42,293 bases of DNA from Streptomyces sp. SAJ15. GTDB taxonomy: Bacteria > Actinomycetota > Actinomycetes > Streptomycetales > Streptomycetaceae. A program made the position numbers and the translations under genes. The stretch is from the NCBI RefSeq assembly GCF_007595705.1, contig NZ_NISY01000025.1:1-42293 (forward strand). The letters run 5' to 3'. Under the pieces are notes generated by a model. That model worked only from the letters and a program-made list of their open reading frames with translations, searched no databases and was not told where the DNA came from. This document shows, piece after piece, positions 23,592 to 33,435 of the stretch; the first letter of the stretch is position 1; each line of letters opens with the position of its first letter.

Positions 23592-24148
23592 ATGAGCCTG
23601 TTCGGGACGGCCTGGACGCTGCGGTGCACAAGTCCTTCACCCGCCCGGCACCCAAGAGCGCGGGCGCGCAGATGCGCTACCTGGTCAAGCAGCTCAAGAG
23701 CACCAAGCCGGTCGCCCAGATGCTGCGCATCTCCCAGCGTACCGTCGAGCGGTACGTGAAGGACCAGATCAGAACACCCCGCCCGGACCTCGCCGCCCGC
23801 CTGGAGCGGGAGGTGAAGAAGCGGTGGCAGCCGCAGATCCGCGCGAAGGCGCGGCAGAAGGCGGCGACCACCGGCGGCATCGTCATCGACACCCGAGCCC
23901 GCCTCGGCTACGCCGCGCCGATCGGCTCGACCGACCAGGACCGCATCCGGCACCTGACCGTCGCCCTGCCACCCCACTACGCCGCCCGCCTCTTCGACGC
24001 CCAGGACCAGGGAGCCGACGACGACCGCCTGCGGGAGATCGCCGCCGAAGCGCTCAAGGAGGTGTACTTCCAGGACGGCGGTCGCCGCGCCGGCTCCCTG
24101 GAGGAAGTCCGCTTCACGGACGTCGAGCACGTGGAGTTCGACCTGTAG
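23592..24148 (+). pseudogene. tpg: telomere terminal protein Tpg, frameshifted near its start
   Basis: From about 23610 the frame reads D-G-L-D-A-A-V-H-K-S-F-T-R-P-A-P-K-S-A-G-A-Q, then an HTH-like part (Q-M-L-R-I-S-Q-R-T-V-E-R-Y-V-K-D-Q) and ends V-R-F-T-D-V-E-H-V-E-F-D-L, as in Streptomyces Tpg, the protein covalently attached to the 5' ends of linear replicons. The ATG at 23592, with AGGAG upstream, reads M-S-L-F-G and then falls out of frame. One G seems missing in the run 23604-23606; adding it gives M-S-L-F-G-D-G-L-D-A-A-V. A GTG at 23624 could still start a product lacking about 11 residues. A sequencing error in the G run is possible. Confidence 0.82.
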
Positions 24149-24179
24149 AGGATGCGCCCCCGGCAGCCCCCGGCAGCTC

Positions 24180-24209
24180 GCGGGCCCGGACCGGCCGGTC
24201 CGGGCCCGC
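24180..24209 (+). terminator. 30-bp perfect palindrome after tpg
   Basis: GCGGGCCCGGACCGG followed by its exact reverse complement, 31 bases past the tpg stop; a strong intrinsic terminator. Between it and 24649 I see no gene, only a short CGTGCC/CGTGAC hexamer run (24285-24314). Confidence 0.7.
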
Positions 24210-24649
24210 TCGCGTATCCACGGGGGCTGATGGCTCACGCACGCGATGGCGTGGCTCAGCAACGTCGCCCCGTACCGTTCACCCCGTGCCCGTGCCCGTG
24301 CCCGTGACCGTGACCCTCGCCGGGAGAACCGACCGCGAACCGACGTCGGACGACCACCGGCGCGTCGGGAGTGCGGGGGGAGTACAGGAAGTCACAAGGC
24401 GGCCCCTCCCTGAGCTTTTCTCCGGTTCCGACGGGTCCGGACGCGGCCGTGTTGCTCACGGTTGCCTGAACGAAGGCGCCTTTTCGGTTTCCCGCCGGCC
24501 ACAGGCTTCTTCCGCGTCCGCTGCGGCGGGAAGGGCCCAGGACACGCCGCCACGTCGGCCCGCAGCGGAGCGACCGGGCACGCAGGGACATAGGTGAAGC
24601 TGTACCAGGAACTCTTCCCCCTCGTGCCGAGGACCGCACCCGAAAGGTT

Positions 24650-25912
<1,263 letters not shown>

Positions 25913-25916
25913 ACGC

Positions 25917-26408
25917 GTGAGTGTCATCGTCTGGATCGTCGAGGGCACCTGGCCCGCCTGTGTCGACGCCGCGCGCGCCCACACACCCGCGGACGCCGAA
26001 ACAGTGTTGCTCCACATCAGCGGCCCCGGCGCGCCCGGCGTGGCGCACGGCGCCTACGCCGGTCTGCTGGGCCGGGCACGCCCCGACCGCGACCCCGGCA
26101 CACGGGTGGAGCACCTGGCCCACGATGCGGGCGAACGGCTCCTGGCCGACGCGGCCGCGCGGCTGGGACGCCCGTGCACCCGGCGGGAACGCTCCGGTCG
26201 CATCGAACGCGAGGTCGTGGCCGCCGCCGAGGGCGCCGACCTGCTCATCCTCGCCCGCGACGGCGACCGCACCCGCCTCGGCCCCCGCAGCCTCGGCCCC
26301 ACCAGCCGTTTCATCGTCGACCACGCCCCCTGCCCGGTCCTGCTGGTGTGGCCGCAGACGCCACCGGGCACGGCCACCGTCCCGCCACCGCCGCCGCACC
26401 ACCGCTGA
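25917..26408 (+). CDS. universal stress protein (UspA family)
   Basis: 163 residues, one Usp domain. The ATP-binding-type loop G-D-R-T-R-L-G-P-R-S-L-G-P-T-S-R-F-I-V-D-H-A-P-C-P-V-L-L-V matches the G-x2-G-x9-G-S/T consensus loosely. The C-terminus is a Pro/His tail. The start GTG 25917 lies 4 bases after the permease stop, so the two are co-transcribed; paired Usp domains often tune the activity of such transporters. Confidence 0.82.
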   Translation: MSVIVWIVEGTWPACVDAARAHTPADAETVLLHISGPGAPGVAHGAYAGLLGRARPDRDPGTRVEHLAHDAGERLLADAAARLGRPCTRRERSGRIEREVVAAAEGADLLILARDGDRTRLGPRSLGPTSRFIVDHAPCPVLLVWPQTPPGTATVPPPPPHHR

Positions 26409-26459
26409 TGCTGCGACCTGCAGATGCCGGTGGCCGGTGGCCGCGGGCCGGTGGCCGGC

Positions 26460-27899
26460 TCAGTCCTCGCTCTCGGCGGCGGCGCCCGCCACGCGCCCGC
26501 GAACCGCGTACCAGCCGGCGACCAGCGCCGCGGCGATCAGCGGCACGCACAGCACGGTGGTGCGCGCGGCCCCTCCGTCGGCGTACATGAGGACCAGGAC
26601 GGAGGCGAGGAAGGCCAGCGTCACCAGTTCGGTCCACGGGGAGCCGGGCAGGCGGTAGGAGGGGCGGGTCAATGCGCCGCTCTGGGTCTTCCGCCAGAAG
26701 AGGAGGTGGCAGACCATGATCATGCCCCAGGTGGCGAGGATGCCCAGGGCGGCGAGGTTGAGCACGATCTCGAACGCGTCCGCCGGAACGACGAAGTTGA
26801 GCCCGACGCCGAGGACGCACATGCCGCTGGTGAGCAGGATGCCGCCGTAGGGCACCTGGCTGCGGCTCAGCCGGGCGGTGAAGCGCGGTGCGGAGCCGTT
26901 GACGGCCATGGAGCGCAGGATACGGCCGGTGGAGTAGAGGCCGGAGTTGAGCGAGGACATGGCCGCGGTAAGGACGACCAGGTTCATCACGTCGCCGGCC
27001 GCCGGGATACCGATGCGGGAGAGCACGGTCACGAACGGGCTCTCGCCGGCGCCGTAGCTGCTCCACGGCATCAGCATCGACAGCAGGACGACCGAGCCGA
27101 CGTAGAAGATGCCGACGCGCCACATGATCGAGTTGATCGCCTTCGGCATGATCTTCTCGGGGTTCTCGGTCTCACCGGCTGTGACTCCGACCAGTTCGAC
27201 GGAGGCGTAGGCGAAGACGACGCCCTGGATGATCAGCAGCATGGGCAGCAGGCCGTTGGGGAAGACCCCGCCGTTGTCGCTGATCAGGGCCGGGCCGGGG
27301 ACGGCGCCGTCGACGGGGTGACGGGTGGTCAGGAGGAAGATCCCGATGCCCATGAAGACCACCAGCGCGCCGACCTTGACGATCGCGAACCAGAACTCCA
27401 GTTCGCCGAAGATCCGCACGGAGATGAGGTTGACGGTGAGGACCACGGCCAGGGCCACGAGCGCGATCACCCACTGCGGGACATCGGAGAACATGCCCCA
27501 GTAGTGGGTGTACGTGGCGACGGCGGTGATGTCGGCGATGCCGGTGGTCGCCCAGTTGAGGAAGTACATCCAGCCGGCGGTGTACGCGCCCTTCTCCCCC
27601 AGGAACTCCCGGGCGTACGAGACGAAGGCACCGGAGGACGGCCGGTACAGGACGAGCTCGCCGAGCGCACGCACGACGAGGAAGGCGAAGACGCCGCAGA
27701 CGGCATAGGCGACGAACAGTGAGGGCCCTGCGTCGGCGAGGCGACCGCCCGCGCCGAGGAAGAGCCCGGTGCCGATCGCACCTCCGATGGCGATCATATT
27801 GACGTGCCGGGGCTTCAAGGACTTGCTGTAGCCGGTGTCCCCGGCGTCGACGTGACGGGCCGTGGGGCGCTTCTCGTCTTTGAGGAACTGCTCGCTCAC
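26460..27899 (-). CDS. amino-acid permease (APC superfamily, AnsP/GABA-permease-like)
   Basis: 479 residues with 12 predicted membrane helices. Family hallmarks: M-I-A-I-G-G-A-I-G-T-G-L-F-L-G in helix 1, G-E-L-V-L-Y-R-P-S-S-G-A-F-V-S-Y, and E-L-V-G-V-T-A-G-E-T-E-N-P in helix 6. It is a proton-coupled importer, closest in pattern to L-asparagine and related permeases; the exact substrate is not certain. It is monocistronic. The long gap 27900-28553 upstream holds its promoter and that of the divergent LysR gene, and no further gene I can support. Confidence 0.9.
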   Translation of the reverse strand: MSEQFLKDEKRPTARHVDAGDTGYSKSLKPRHVNMIAIGGAIGTGLFLGAGGRLADAGPSLFVAYAVCGVFAFLVVRALGELVLYRPSSGAFVSYAREFLGEKGAYTAGWMYFLNWATTGIADITAVATYTHYWGMFSDVPQWVIALVALAVVLTVNLISVRIFGELEFWFAIVKVGALVVFMGIGIFLLTTRHPVDGAVPGPALISDNGGVFPNGLLPMLLIIQGVVFAYASVELVGVTAGETENPEKIMPKAINSIMWRVGIFYVGSVVLLSMLMPWSSYGAGESPFVTVLSRIGIPAAGDVMNLVVLTAAMSSLNSGLYSTGRILRSMAVNGSAPRFTARLSRSQVPYGGILLTSGMCVLGVGLNFVVPADAFEIVLNLAALGILATWGMIMVCHLLFWRKTQSGALTRPSYRLPGSPWTELVTLAFLASVLVLMYADGGAARTTVLCVPLIAAALVAGWYAVRGRVAGAAAESED

Positions 27900-28536
27900 G
27901 CCTCGGGTCTGCCTTCCATGGTGGTGGCCCTACGCTGAGGGCGCACGATGTCGATGAGGGCCGACCGACATGCCAGTGCGTCGCGTGTCGATCTTCTGCT
28001 CCAACCGGTCGAGCAGATGGCCCAGATGGTCAAGGAACACCGGAGTGCACCGCGGCACCCCCGGCGACCGGGATCCCGGCGTGCCGGCGCACTCCGGCAG
28101 GTCACTGGCGGCTTTGCCGCCGAAGGTGGGGGCTGTGGCCGTGACGGCCCACCCCGTGGGGCAGGCGCTGCAGGAGGGTGCCGCCCGCGTGCGCGTTCAC
28201 CGGCTGCAAGCCCCGGCGCACTCCGGGAACGGGTGTGCCGCGGGCGATGCCGGCGGCAGCGCGACGGCGTGACCAACCGCCGCCTGAGGACAGCCGGCGT
28301 AGGTGCATACCACTTCCTTCCGGGGCATGAGAGGTGATCGTCGACGGCCGGATCCATACCCGCCCGCCGGCCGTTCCGCAGCCACGGCGGGCTGCGGCAG
28401 GAGGCGGTCGGGGCACCGGCGGAGGACACCCCGACCGGCACAGGAGCGGCACTCCCGCCCCAGGAGCACGGGCTTGCGTTTTTCTTGCCGCGAGCAAGAA
28501 TCCTGCTGGCGTTCAACCGCAACCACAAGAAAACAC

Positions 28537-28551
28537 ATCTTCGCAATAGAT
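28537..28551. promoter_or_regulatory. candidate LysR-type T-N11-A box
   Basis: ATCT-N7-AGAT, containing T-N11-A, ends 3 bases before the GTG start of the LysR gene. Its place over the start suggests negative autoregulation. The motif is short, so chance is possible. Confidence 0.35.
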
Positions 28552-28553
28552 AA

Positions 28554-29477
28554 GTGAGCCTTAACTCCGTGCACGCACTCGACCCCCGCCTGCTCGCCAC
28601 CCTCGAAGCCGTCGTGCGGCACGGCTCTTTCAGCGCCGCCGCACGCGAACTCGGCTACAGCGCGCCCGCCGTCTCCCAGCAGATCGCCGAACTCGAACGC
28701 CGCGCGGGCCTCAGGGTGCTCGAGCGCCGCCCCGTCCGCGCCACCCCGGCCGGCGAAGTCCTTCTCGACGCCGGGCACAGCGTCCGCAACGTGCTGGCGG
28801 CGGCATCGGCGGAACTGGACGCCATGCGCGCGGGGACGGCCGGCCGGATCCGGCTCGGCGCCTTCGCCTCCGCCGCCACCAGCATCGTCCCGCAAGCACT
28901 GGCCCAACTCCACACGGCCTACCCCCACGTGCAGGTCAGCCTCTCCCAACTGGAACCCGAGGCCGGCTACAACCGGCTCAAGCGGGGGGACATGGACCTG
29001 GCCCTCAGCTACGACTACGACTTCATTCCCGACCCGCCGCCCCGGATGCTGCGCCGGACGCTGGTCGCACGCGATCCGGTGGTGGCCGTGGTCCCCGAAC
29101 ACCACCGCCTGGCCGGCAGGGAGGTCATCCACCTGGCCAGCCTCGCGACCGAAACGTGGATCGCGGCTCCGGAGGCCGCTCTGCACCTGGAACTGCTGTC
29201 CCAGATGGCCCAGACACCGGGTTTCCAGGCCCGCCTGCAATACGAGGGCGACGACTTCAACACGGTCCTCGGTTTCGTGGCCGCGGGCCTGTGCGTTGCC
29301 GTCATGCCGCGACTGGCGCTGGGCCGCGGCACCGCCCGGGTCGTGGCCCGCCCCCTGGCCGAGCCGCAGTTGACGCGCTACATCTACGCCGTCCGCATCA
29401 ACACCCGGCACGCCCCGCACGCCGTCCTGGCGCTGGAGCAGATGCTCGCCGCGCAAGCACTGTCCGCGCTCTCCTGA
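28554..29477 (+). CDS. LysR-family transcriptional regulator
   Basis: 307 residues: N-terminal winged HTH (V-R-H-G-S-F-S-A-A-A-R-E-L-G-Y-S-A-P-A-V-S-Q-Q-I-A-E-L-E) and a periplasmic-binding-protein-like effector domain (about residues 95-300). The start GTG 28554 has no clear ribosome-binding site; GTG 28569 is an alternative just before the conserved D-P-R-L-L-A-T. It is divergent from the amino-acid permease, which is its most obvious target by position. Confidence 0.88.
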   Translation: MSLNSVHALDPRLLATLEAVVRHGSFSAAARELGYSAPAVSQQIAELERRAGLRVLERRPVRATPAGEVLLDAGHSVRNVLAAASAELDAMRAGTAGRIRLGAFASAATSIVPQALAQLHTAYPHVQVSLSQLEPEAGYNRLKRGDMDLALSYDYDFIPDPPPRMLRRTLVARDPVVAVVPEHHRLAGREVIHLASLATETWIAAPEAALHLELLSQMAQTPGFQARLQYEGDDFNTVLGFVAAGLCVAVMPRLALGRGTARVVARPLAEPQLTRYIYAVRINTRHAPHAVLALEQMLAAQALSALS

Positions 29478-29696
29478 GGCCCACCGTGCGGCGGGGGCGG
29501 CAGCCGGAGGTGAACGAATTGTTGCGGCCGTGTGAAAAGCAGCCAACTTGGCGGCGGCTGCACGCGCGTAGACCGCACCGTGGCCCAGCGTTTTCGGCAC
29601 CTCCGACTATCGGCCACAATGGCTGAAAGTTAAACTATCGAGTGCCGGGCGCACTACGTTTGCGGCGGTTGACGTTCCACCGAGAGGAAACCCCTC

Positions 29697-30962
29697 ATGA
29701 CCGCAGCCAACAGCGCGCCGGGAACAGCCCGCGTCCTCACCGGCTACCGCCCCGAGGACGGCTTCATGGCCGTAGAGCTGGCCCCGCCCCCCGCCGAATA
29801 CGTGTGGCACGACGAGCACGCCGAGCAGCAGGAACAGCGCTACGGCCCGGGAGCCGGCTACCACCAGTGGCTGGCAGTGGACGCACACGACGGCACCGTC
29901 TGGTTCGGCGACATCGACTGGCGGGCCTCGCACGAAGACCGCAGCAGTCAGCTCCCCGGTCCTCCCCGCAGAGCGCTCGGCGACGGAACCATTCCGGCCC
30001 CCGGAGTCATGGTGCAGCTCCTCGGCCACCTGACCCATGACGAACAGCGCGGCTGCTCCTGGCGGTTCTTCACCGCCGAGGAGTTGCACGCGCTCGCGCT
30101 GCGCATACTGCCCGCCGTGCAGCGGCTCGTGGACTCGGTCCACCGGATCGGGCCGGAGGACGAGCTGGAATGGTCGGCCGAGGCCGCCACCGCCTGGGAC
30201 GACATCGAGCAGGCCACGACCCACACCGAGGCCCCCTCCGGCGAGCTCATGTGGCCCACACCACGCACGACACCGGTCCCGTCGTGGCGCATCGAGGTCG
30301 GCACGTTCCTCTCCATGAACCCCGACCTGTGCGACCCCTCCTGGGGCCTGGCCACGGACGCGGAACTCGACGCCTACGCCGACTACCGTCCTGAGAGCGG
30401 CTACGGAGGTGTACCGGGGCGGATGTGCCGCGCCACCGATCAGGAGATCGAGGACGGTTTCACCTTCTACGGCCACCGTGCCGCCCTGTACGCCTACCGG
30501 GCGGAGGCGTGCGGCGACCGCACTCCGACGGACGCCCGCATCTGGCTGGAGACGACGGAGTCCGGCCGGGGCACCTGGGAGGCGGCCAAGCCCCCCGGAG
30601 CCAACCTCGCCGACGTTACGGACTGCGTGCTGGCGGCTCTGGCCGAAAGGTTCCAGAACGCCGCGCATGAGGAGGGCCTGGTCCTGACGGGCCTGGACGC
30701 CTATATGCATCGGTTGCGCGCCGAGGAACGCTCCGGCGTCGACCAGCAGCTCGTCTTCGAAGCCCAGGAAGTCGAACGCCTCGAGAACATGCTCAAGGAA
30801 TTCCGCGCCGCACGGAACCGCACCGTGACGCGGATCCTGGCCTGGTCCGACGGCCGTAGCGACGGGGAAATCGCCCGCCTGGCGTCCATGCCCGACGCCC
30901 ACGTCAGCAACTGGCGCGCCCGCCTGACCGACGAAGAGACCACCGCCACACCCGCATCCTGA
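29697..30962 (+). CDS. hypothetical protein with C-terminal HTH-like segment
   Basis: 421 residues, soluble and acidic, unrecognised. Aromatic-rich segments are W-F-G-D-I-D-W-R-A-S and S-W-R-F-F-T-A-E-E-L-H. The last 55 residues contain a helix-turn-helix-like pattern (V-T-R-I-L-A-W-S-D-G-R-S-D-G-E-I-A-R-L-A, then H-V-S-N-W-R-A-R-L) preceded by a coiled-coil-like stretch (Q-E-V-E-R-L-E-N-M-L-K-E-F-R). ATG 29697 follows GAGAGGAAA. Because the molecule may be circular and lacks a known initiator, this is one of the few large unassigned DNA-binding candidates, but nothing shows a replication role. Confidence 0.7.
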   Translation: MTAANSAPGTARVLTGYRPEDGFMAVELAPPPAEYVWHDEHAEQQEQRYGPGAGYHQWLAVDAHDGTVWFGDIDWRASHEDRSSQLPGPPRRALGDGTIPAPGVMVQLLGHLTHDEQRGCSWRFFTAEELHALALRILPAVQRLVDSVHRIGPEDELEWSAEAATAWDDIEQATTHTEAPSGELMWPTPRTTPVPSWRIEVGTFLSMNPDLCDPSWGLATDAELDAYADYRPESGYGGVPGRMCRATDQEIEDGFTFYGHRAALYAYRAEACGDRTPTDARIWLETTESGRGTWEAAKPPGANLADVTDCVLAALAERFQNAAHEEGLVLTGLDAYMHRLRAEERSGVDQQLVFEAQEVERLENMLKEFRAARNRTVTRILAWSDGRSDGEIARLASMPDAHVSNWRARLTDEETTATPAS

Positions 30963-30963
30963 A

Positions 30964-31533
30964 TCACTGCGCGGCCAAGGCTGCGCAGCCTCTCCACGCC
31001 CTGCCTGCCAGGGCGGCCCGCGTACCCCCTCCCGGGGGCGGCCCCAGGCGTACCAGCGCCGGACGTGGCCGCGCCCACCGCCGCCGCGGCTGCGGGCATC
31101 GCCTGCCCCGGCTGCCCGGCGAGGCTGTTCCGGATGCCGCTCGCGGATGGCCAGGGCCTGCGGACAACCGGGCGACCAGATGCTCCAGCGCGGCAGATGC
31201 GGGGCGTTCGACCGCGCGGGTCACCCTGATCGGGGCGAGGAGCCGTGCGGAGTGCGCATCCAGGGACGAGAGGGCCTCCACGAGGGTGCCGATCGCGTCC
31301 ACGGCGTCCTCGACAGCGATGGCGCTCCAGCCGGTGGGGTGCGCGGCCTCGGCGAGACGGCAGGCCGCCTCCGCTGTGGCACCGGCGTGTTCCAGGTGCA
31401 ACCTCTCGGTGCTGACGCCGGTGTATTCCAGGTACGCGGCGACCAGCAGCGAGGCAGAGCCGAGTGTGCCGGCCGCTCCTGTAGCCCGGTACACGGTCAT
31501 CCGCTCCCAGGAACGGACGCGGTCGGGTTCCAT
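30964..31533 (-). CDS. hypothetical helical protein
   Basis: 189 residues. The first about 125 look genuinely coding and all-helical (L-E-H-A-G-A-T-A-E-A-A-C-R-L-A-E-A-A; D-A-V-D-A-I-G-T-L-V-E-A-L-S-S-L). The last 60 are rich in Arg, Pro and Gly and may be a frameshifted or non-conserved tail. It converges tail-to-tail with the preceding gene, one base apart. No family was recognised. Confidence 0.5.
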   Translation of the reverse strand: MEPDRVRSWERMTVYRATGAAGTLGSASLLVAAYLEYTGVSTERLHLEHAGATAEAACRLAEAAHPTGWSAIAVEDAVDAIGTLVEALSSLDAHSARLLAPIRVTRAVERPASAALEHLVARLSAGPGHPRAASGTASPGSRGRRCPQPRRRWARPRPALVRLGPPPGGGTRAALAGRAWRGCAALAAQ

Positions 31534-31679
31534 GTCACGCAGTCTTCCTGGCAGTTCGAGACCGCTTCGGCCCGGAGAACCTCTGCGCGCCTTTCTCCTC
31601 TTCTGTTCCGGCCGCCCGGAGGCAGCGCCGTTCTACGGCCGAAGTGGGCACAGTCCCCGCTGTGCCGCGACCGTGCCGG

Positions 31680-32234
31680 TCAGCGGCGCGGCTTTGTGAA
31701 GGCGCGGGCGCCGGCCTGCCACGTGAGGTCGAGGTCGGAGCCGTCCGGGTAGCGGTGGTCGAGTTCGAGGAGCACCATGCCGTGGGCGTACGACCAGAGG
31801 GCCTGGGCGAGGTGGGGGTCCTCGGTGGCGAGGAAGAAGGGGCTTCCGGCCCACTCCTCCAGCCCGTCGGGCAGGGCGGCGCGCGGCAGCGGGCCGGTGG
31901 TGGCCAGGCGGTAGAGGCCGGGGTGGGCGAGGGCGTGTCGCCGGTAGGCGGCCAGGAGCGCGGGCACGCGGCCGGTGGCGGGTACTTCGCCCAGGGCGGT
32001 GTGCAGGGCCGCACCCATCTCGGCGAGGGCGTCCTCCACGAGTGCCGCTTCGACGGCTTCCTTGTTGCGGAAGTGCTTGTAGAGGGAGGGGGCGCGGATG
32101 CCGAGGCGCTCGGCGAGGGCGCGCATGGTCAGTTCGTCGCGGCCGCGCTCCTCCAGCAGGTCGCGGGCGGCGGCGGCGATCTGGGCGGCGCGGGGGGTGC
32201 GCGGGGTGCGGACGGGCTGCTGGTCGGTGCTCAC
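31680..32234 (-). CDS. TetR-family transcriptional repressor
   Basis: 184 residues: an N-terminal TetR HTH (Q-I-A-A-A-A-R-D-L-L-E-E-R-G-R-D-E-L-T-M-R-A-L-A-E-R-L-G-I, split here as A-P-S-L-Y-K-H-F-R-N-K) and a C-terminal helical ligand domain of the WHG/TetR_C type (Y-R-R-H-A-L-A-H-P-G-L-Y-R-L). The start GTG 32234 overlaps the stop of the SRPBCC gene by GTGA. The pair is therefore one operon, and two identical palindromes upstream of the operon are the likely binding sites. Confidence 0.9.
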   Translation of the reverse strand: MSTDQQPVRTPRTPRAAQIAAAARDLLEERGRDELTMRALAERLGIRAPSLYKHFRNKEAVEAALVEDALAEMGAALHTALGEVPATGRVPALLAAYRRHALAHPGLYRLATTGPLPRAALPDGLEEWAGSPFFLATEDPHLAQALWSYAHGMVLLELDHRYPDGSDLDLTWQAGARAFTKPRR

Positions 32235-32662
32235 TGCTGCTCGGCTCGCTGCTTGAGGGCGGTGTTCATCGCCGCGAAGGCGTCGTGGACGTCGAGCGTG
32301 CGGCGTACGAAGGGTAGGGCCACGAGGGCGCCGGTGAAGGTCTCGGCCTGGGTGAACCGCACGCTGCCGGGCCCGGTCTCCTCGATGAGGAAGGAGTGCT
32401 CCCCGTCGATGAGGCCGGGCAGCCCGAGCCGCCCGAGCCAGCGCAGCTCCCGCCCGGGGACGGCGGCGCGGACGGTGGGGCGGAAGCGCATGGTGGAGCC
32501 GTTGTTGACGATGACGTTCTGTAGCACCGCGCCCGTTTCGGGGACGCCCTTGATGCTGACGATGAAGGGGTTCCACTGCGGGTAGGCGTCGAAGTCGGTG
32601 AGCACCTGCCACACGCGGGCGGCGGGGGCGGCGATGTCGATGTGAGTACGGACGGCATGCAT
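32231..32662 (-). CDS. SRPBCC/polyketide-cyclase-like protein
   Basis: 143 residues with the START/Bet v 1-like pattern: T-H-I-D-I-A-A-P-A-A-R-V-W-Q-V-L-T-D-F-D-A-Y-P-Q-W-N-P-F at the N-terminus and a closing helix (D-V-H-D-A-F-A-A-M-N-T-A-L-K). Such proteins bind hydrophobic small molecules. It is the first gene of the operon with the TetR repressor, which probably senses a related ligand. Confidence 0.88.
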   Translation of the reverse strand: MHAVRTHIDIAAPAARVWQVLTDFDAYPQWNPFIVSIKGVPETGAVLQNVIVNNGSTMRFRPTVRAAVPGRELRWLGRLGLPGLIDGEHSFLIEETGPGSVRFTQAETFTGALVALPFVRRTLDVHDAFAAMNTALKQRAEQQ

Positions 32663-32693
32663 GGGGGCTCCGAGGGGAAGTGGCGGGGCGGGT

Positions 32694-32744
32694 GGCTAAC
32701 GCTGTTAGCCAAGTGATCACAGCGTACGGCTAACAGTGTTAGCC
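32694..32744. promoter_or_regulatory. two 17-bp TetR operators
   Basis: GGCTAACGCTGTTAGCC (32694-32710) and GGCTAACAGTGTTAGCC (32728-32744) are nearly identical palindromes, centres 34 bp apart, starting 32 bp upstream of the SRPBCC start. They share the half-site GGCTAAC and fit repression of the operon by its own TetR protein. Confidence 0.8.
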
Positions 32745-32800
32745 GCGCAAGTGGCGAACGGAGACCGTCGAGCGGGCACCGGTCGGCGCGAACGCGGCGG

Positions 32801-33190
32801 ATGCTGCTCCGACGGCGGGACGACGAGGACCTGGTGCTGACCACGGCCGCGCGCGCCGAGCAGGACCAGGAGGTCATGGGCGCGGCCAGCCGCCTGTTCG
32901 TGGAGATGATGCGCACCTCCCGGGGCCGCACCCTGGTCCTGGACGTGCTGCCGGCGACGTTCCCGTGGGTGCCCTACCTGCCCGCGCACGACGTGCGCGA
33001 GTTCTCGGCCGAGCTGGCCGAGGCCCGGCAAGCGGCCGTGGAGCCGGACAACACCGCCGCTGTCGCCCAGCTGATCACCGAGTGGCGGCACTCCGCCGAG
33101 GTGCACGCCGGCCCCGAGCTGTGCGCCGCGCTGACCACCGACTCCGGAGAGGACCTCGGGCCCGTGCCCGAGCCGGCGGCCGCCGCGTGA
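32801..33190 (+). pseudogene. antitoxin-like protein, N-terminus apparently missing
   Basis: The reading frame has coding character throughout (E-D-L-V-L-T-T-A-A-R-A-E-Q-D; A-A-V-A-Q-L-I-T-E-W-R-H-S-A-E-V-H). It resembles the C-terminal part of Streptomyces proteins annotated near RelE-type toxins, which normally have a Phd/YefM-like N-terminus; here that part is replaced by the TetR operator region. ATG 32801 could still start a 129-residue product. The stop overlaps the next gene by GTGA. The assignment rests on pattern memory and on the neighbour. Confidence 0.4.
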
Positions 33191-33354
33191 GCCCACAGCG
33201 CGAAGACCGCGCCGCCCCACCGCCGGCCGGGGACGAGTGGGACGTCCGCTTCGCCAACGGCGACGCCGCAAAAGGGTGGGAGCAGCTGGGCACCCAGGCG
33301 CCGGGCAACACCCGCGTCGCGTGGCTGCTGATGCGCACCGGCCCGGCTGCATGA
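33187..33354 (+). pseudogene. RelE-like toxin gene, truncated after about 55 codons
   Basis: Starts at GTG 33187 overlapping the antitoxin-like stop. The residues D-E-W-D-V-R-F-A-N-G-D-A-A-K-G-W-E-Q-L and P-G-N-T-R-V-A-W-L-L-M-R match the start of RelE/ParE-like toxins of Streptomyces. The sequence ends at a stop just before an IS5 remnant, so the catalytic C-terminal half is absent and it should be inactive. Confidence 0.45.
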
Positions 33355-33435
33355 TCTGGCAGGAGAGCCCCGCGCGGCCGAGGTCCCCATCGCCCAGATC
33401 GGTGACAGTGTCCGCGTTCGATCGTTCTGGCCAGC

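Noticed and set aside
24285..24314. Short tandem CGTGCC/CGTGAC hexamers
   Set aside because: Only five units, with no link to a gene or an iteron-like origin; too weak to call.
26424..27722. Plus-strand open frame of 432 codons opposite the amino-acid permease
   Set aside because: It is Asp/Gly/Val/Gln-rich shadow sequence; the APC permease on the minus strand is unmistakable.
28197..30902. Two long minus-strand open frames opposite the LysR and 421-residue genes
   Set aside because: Third-position GC and domain content favour the plus-strand genes.
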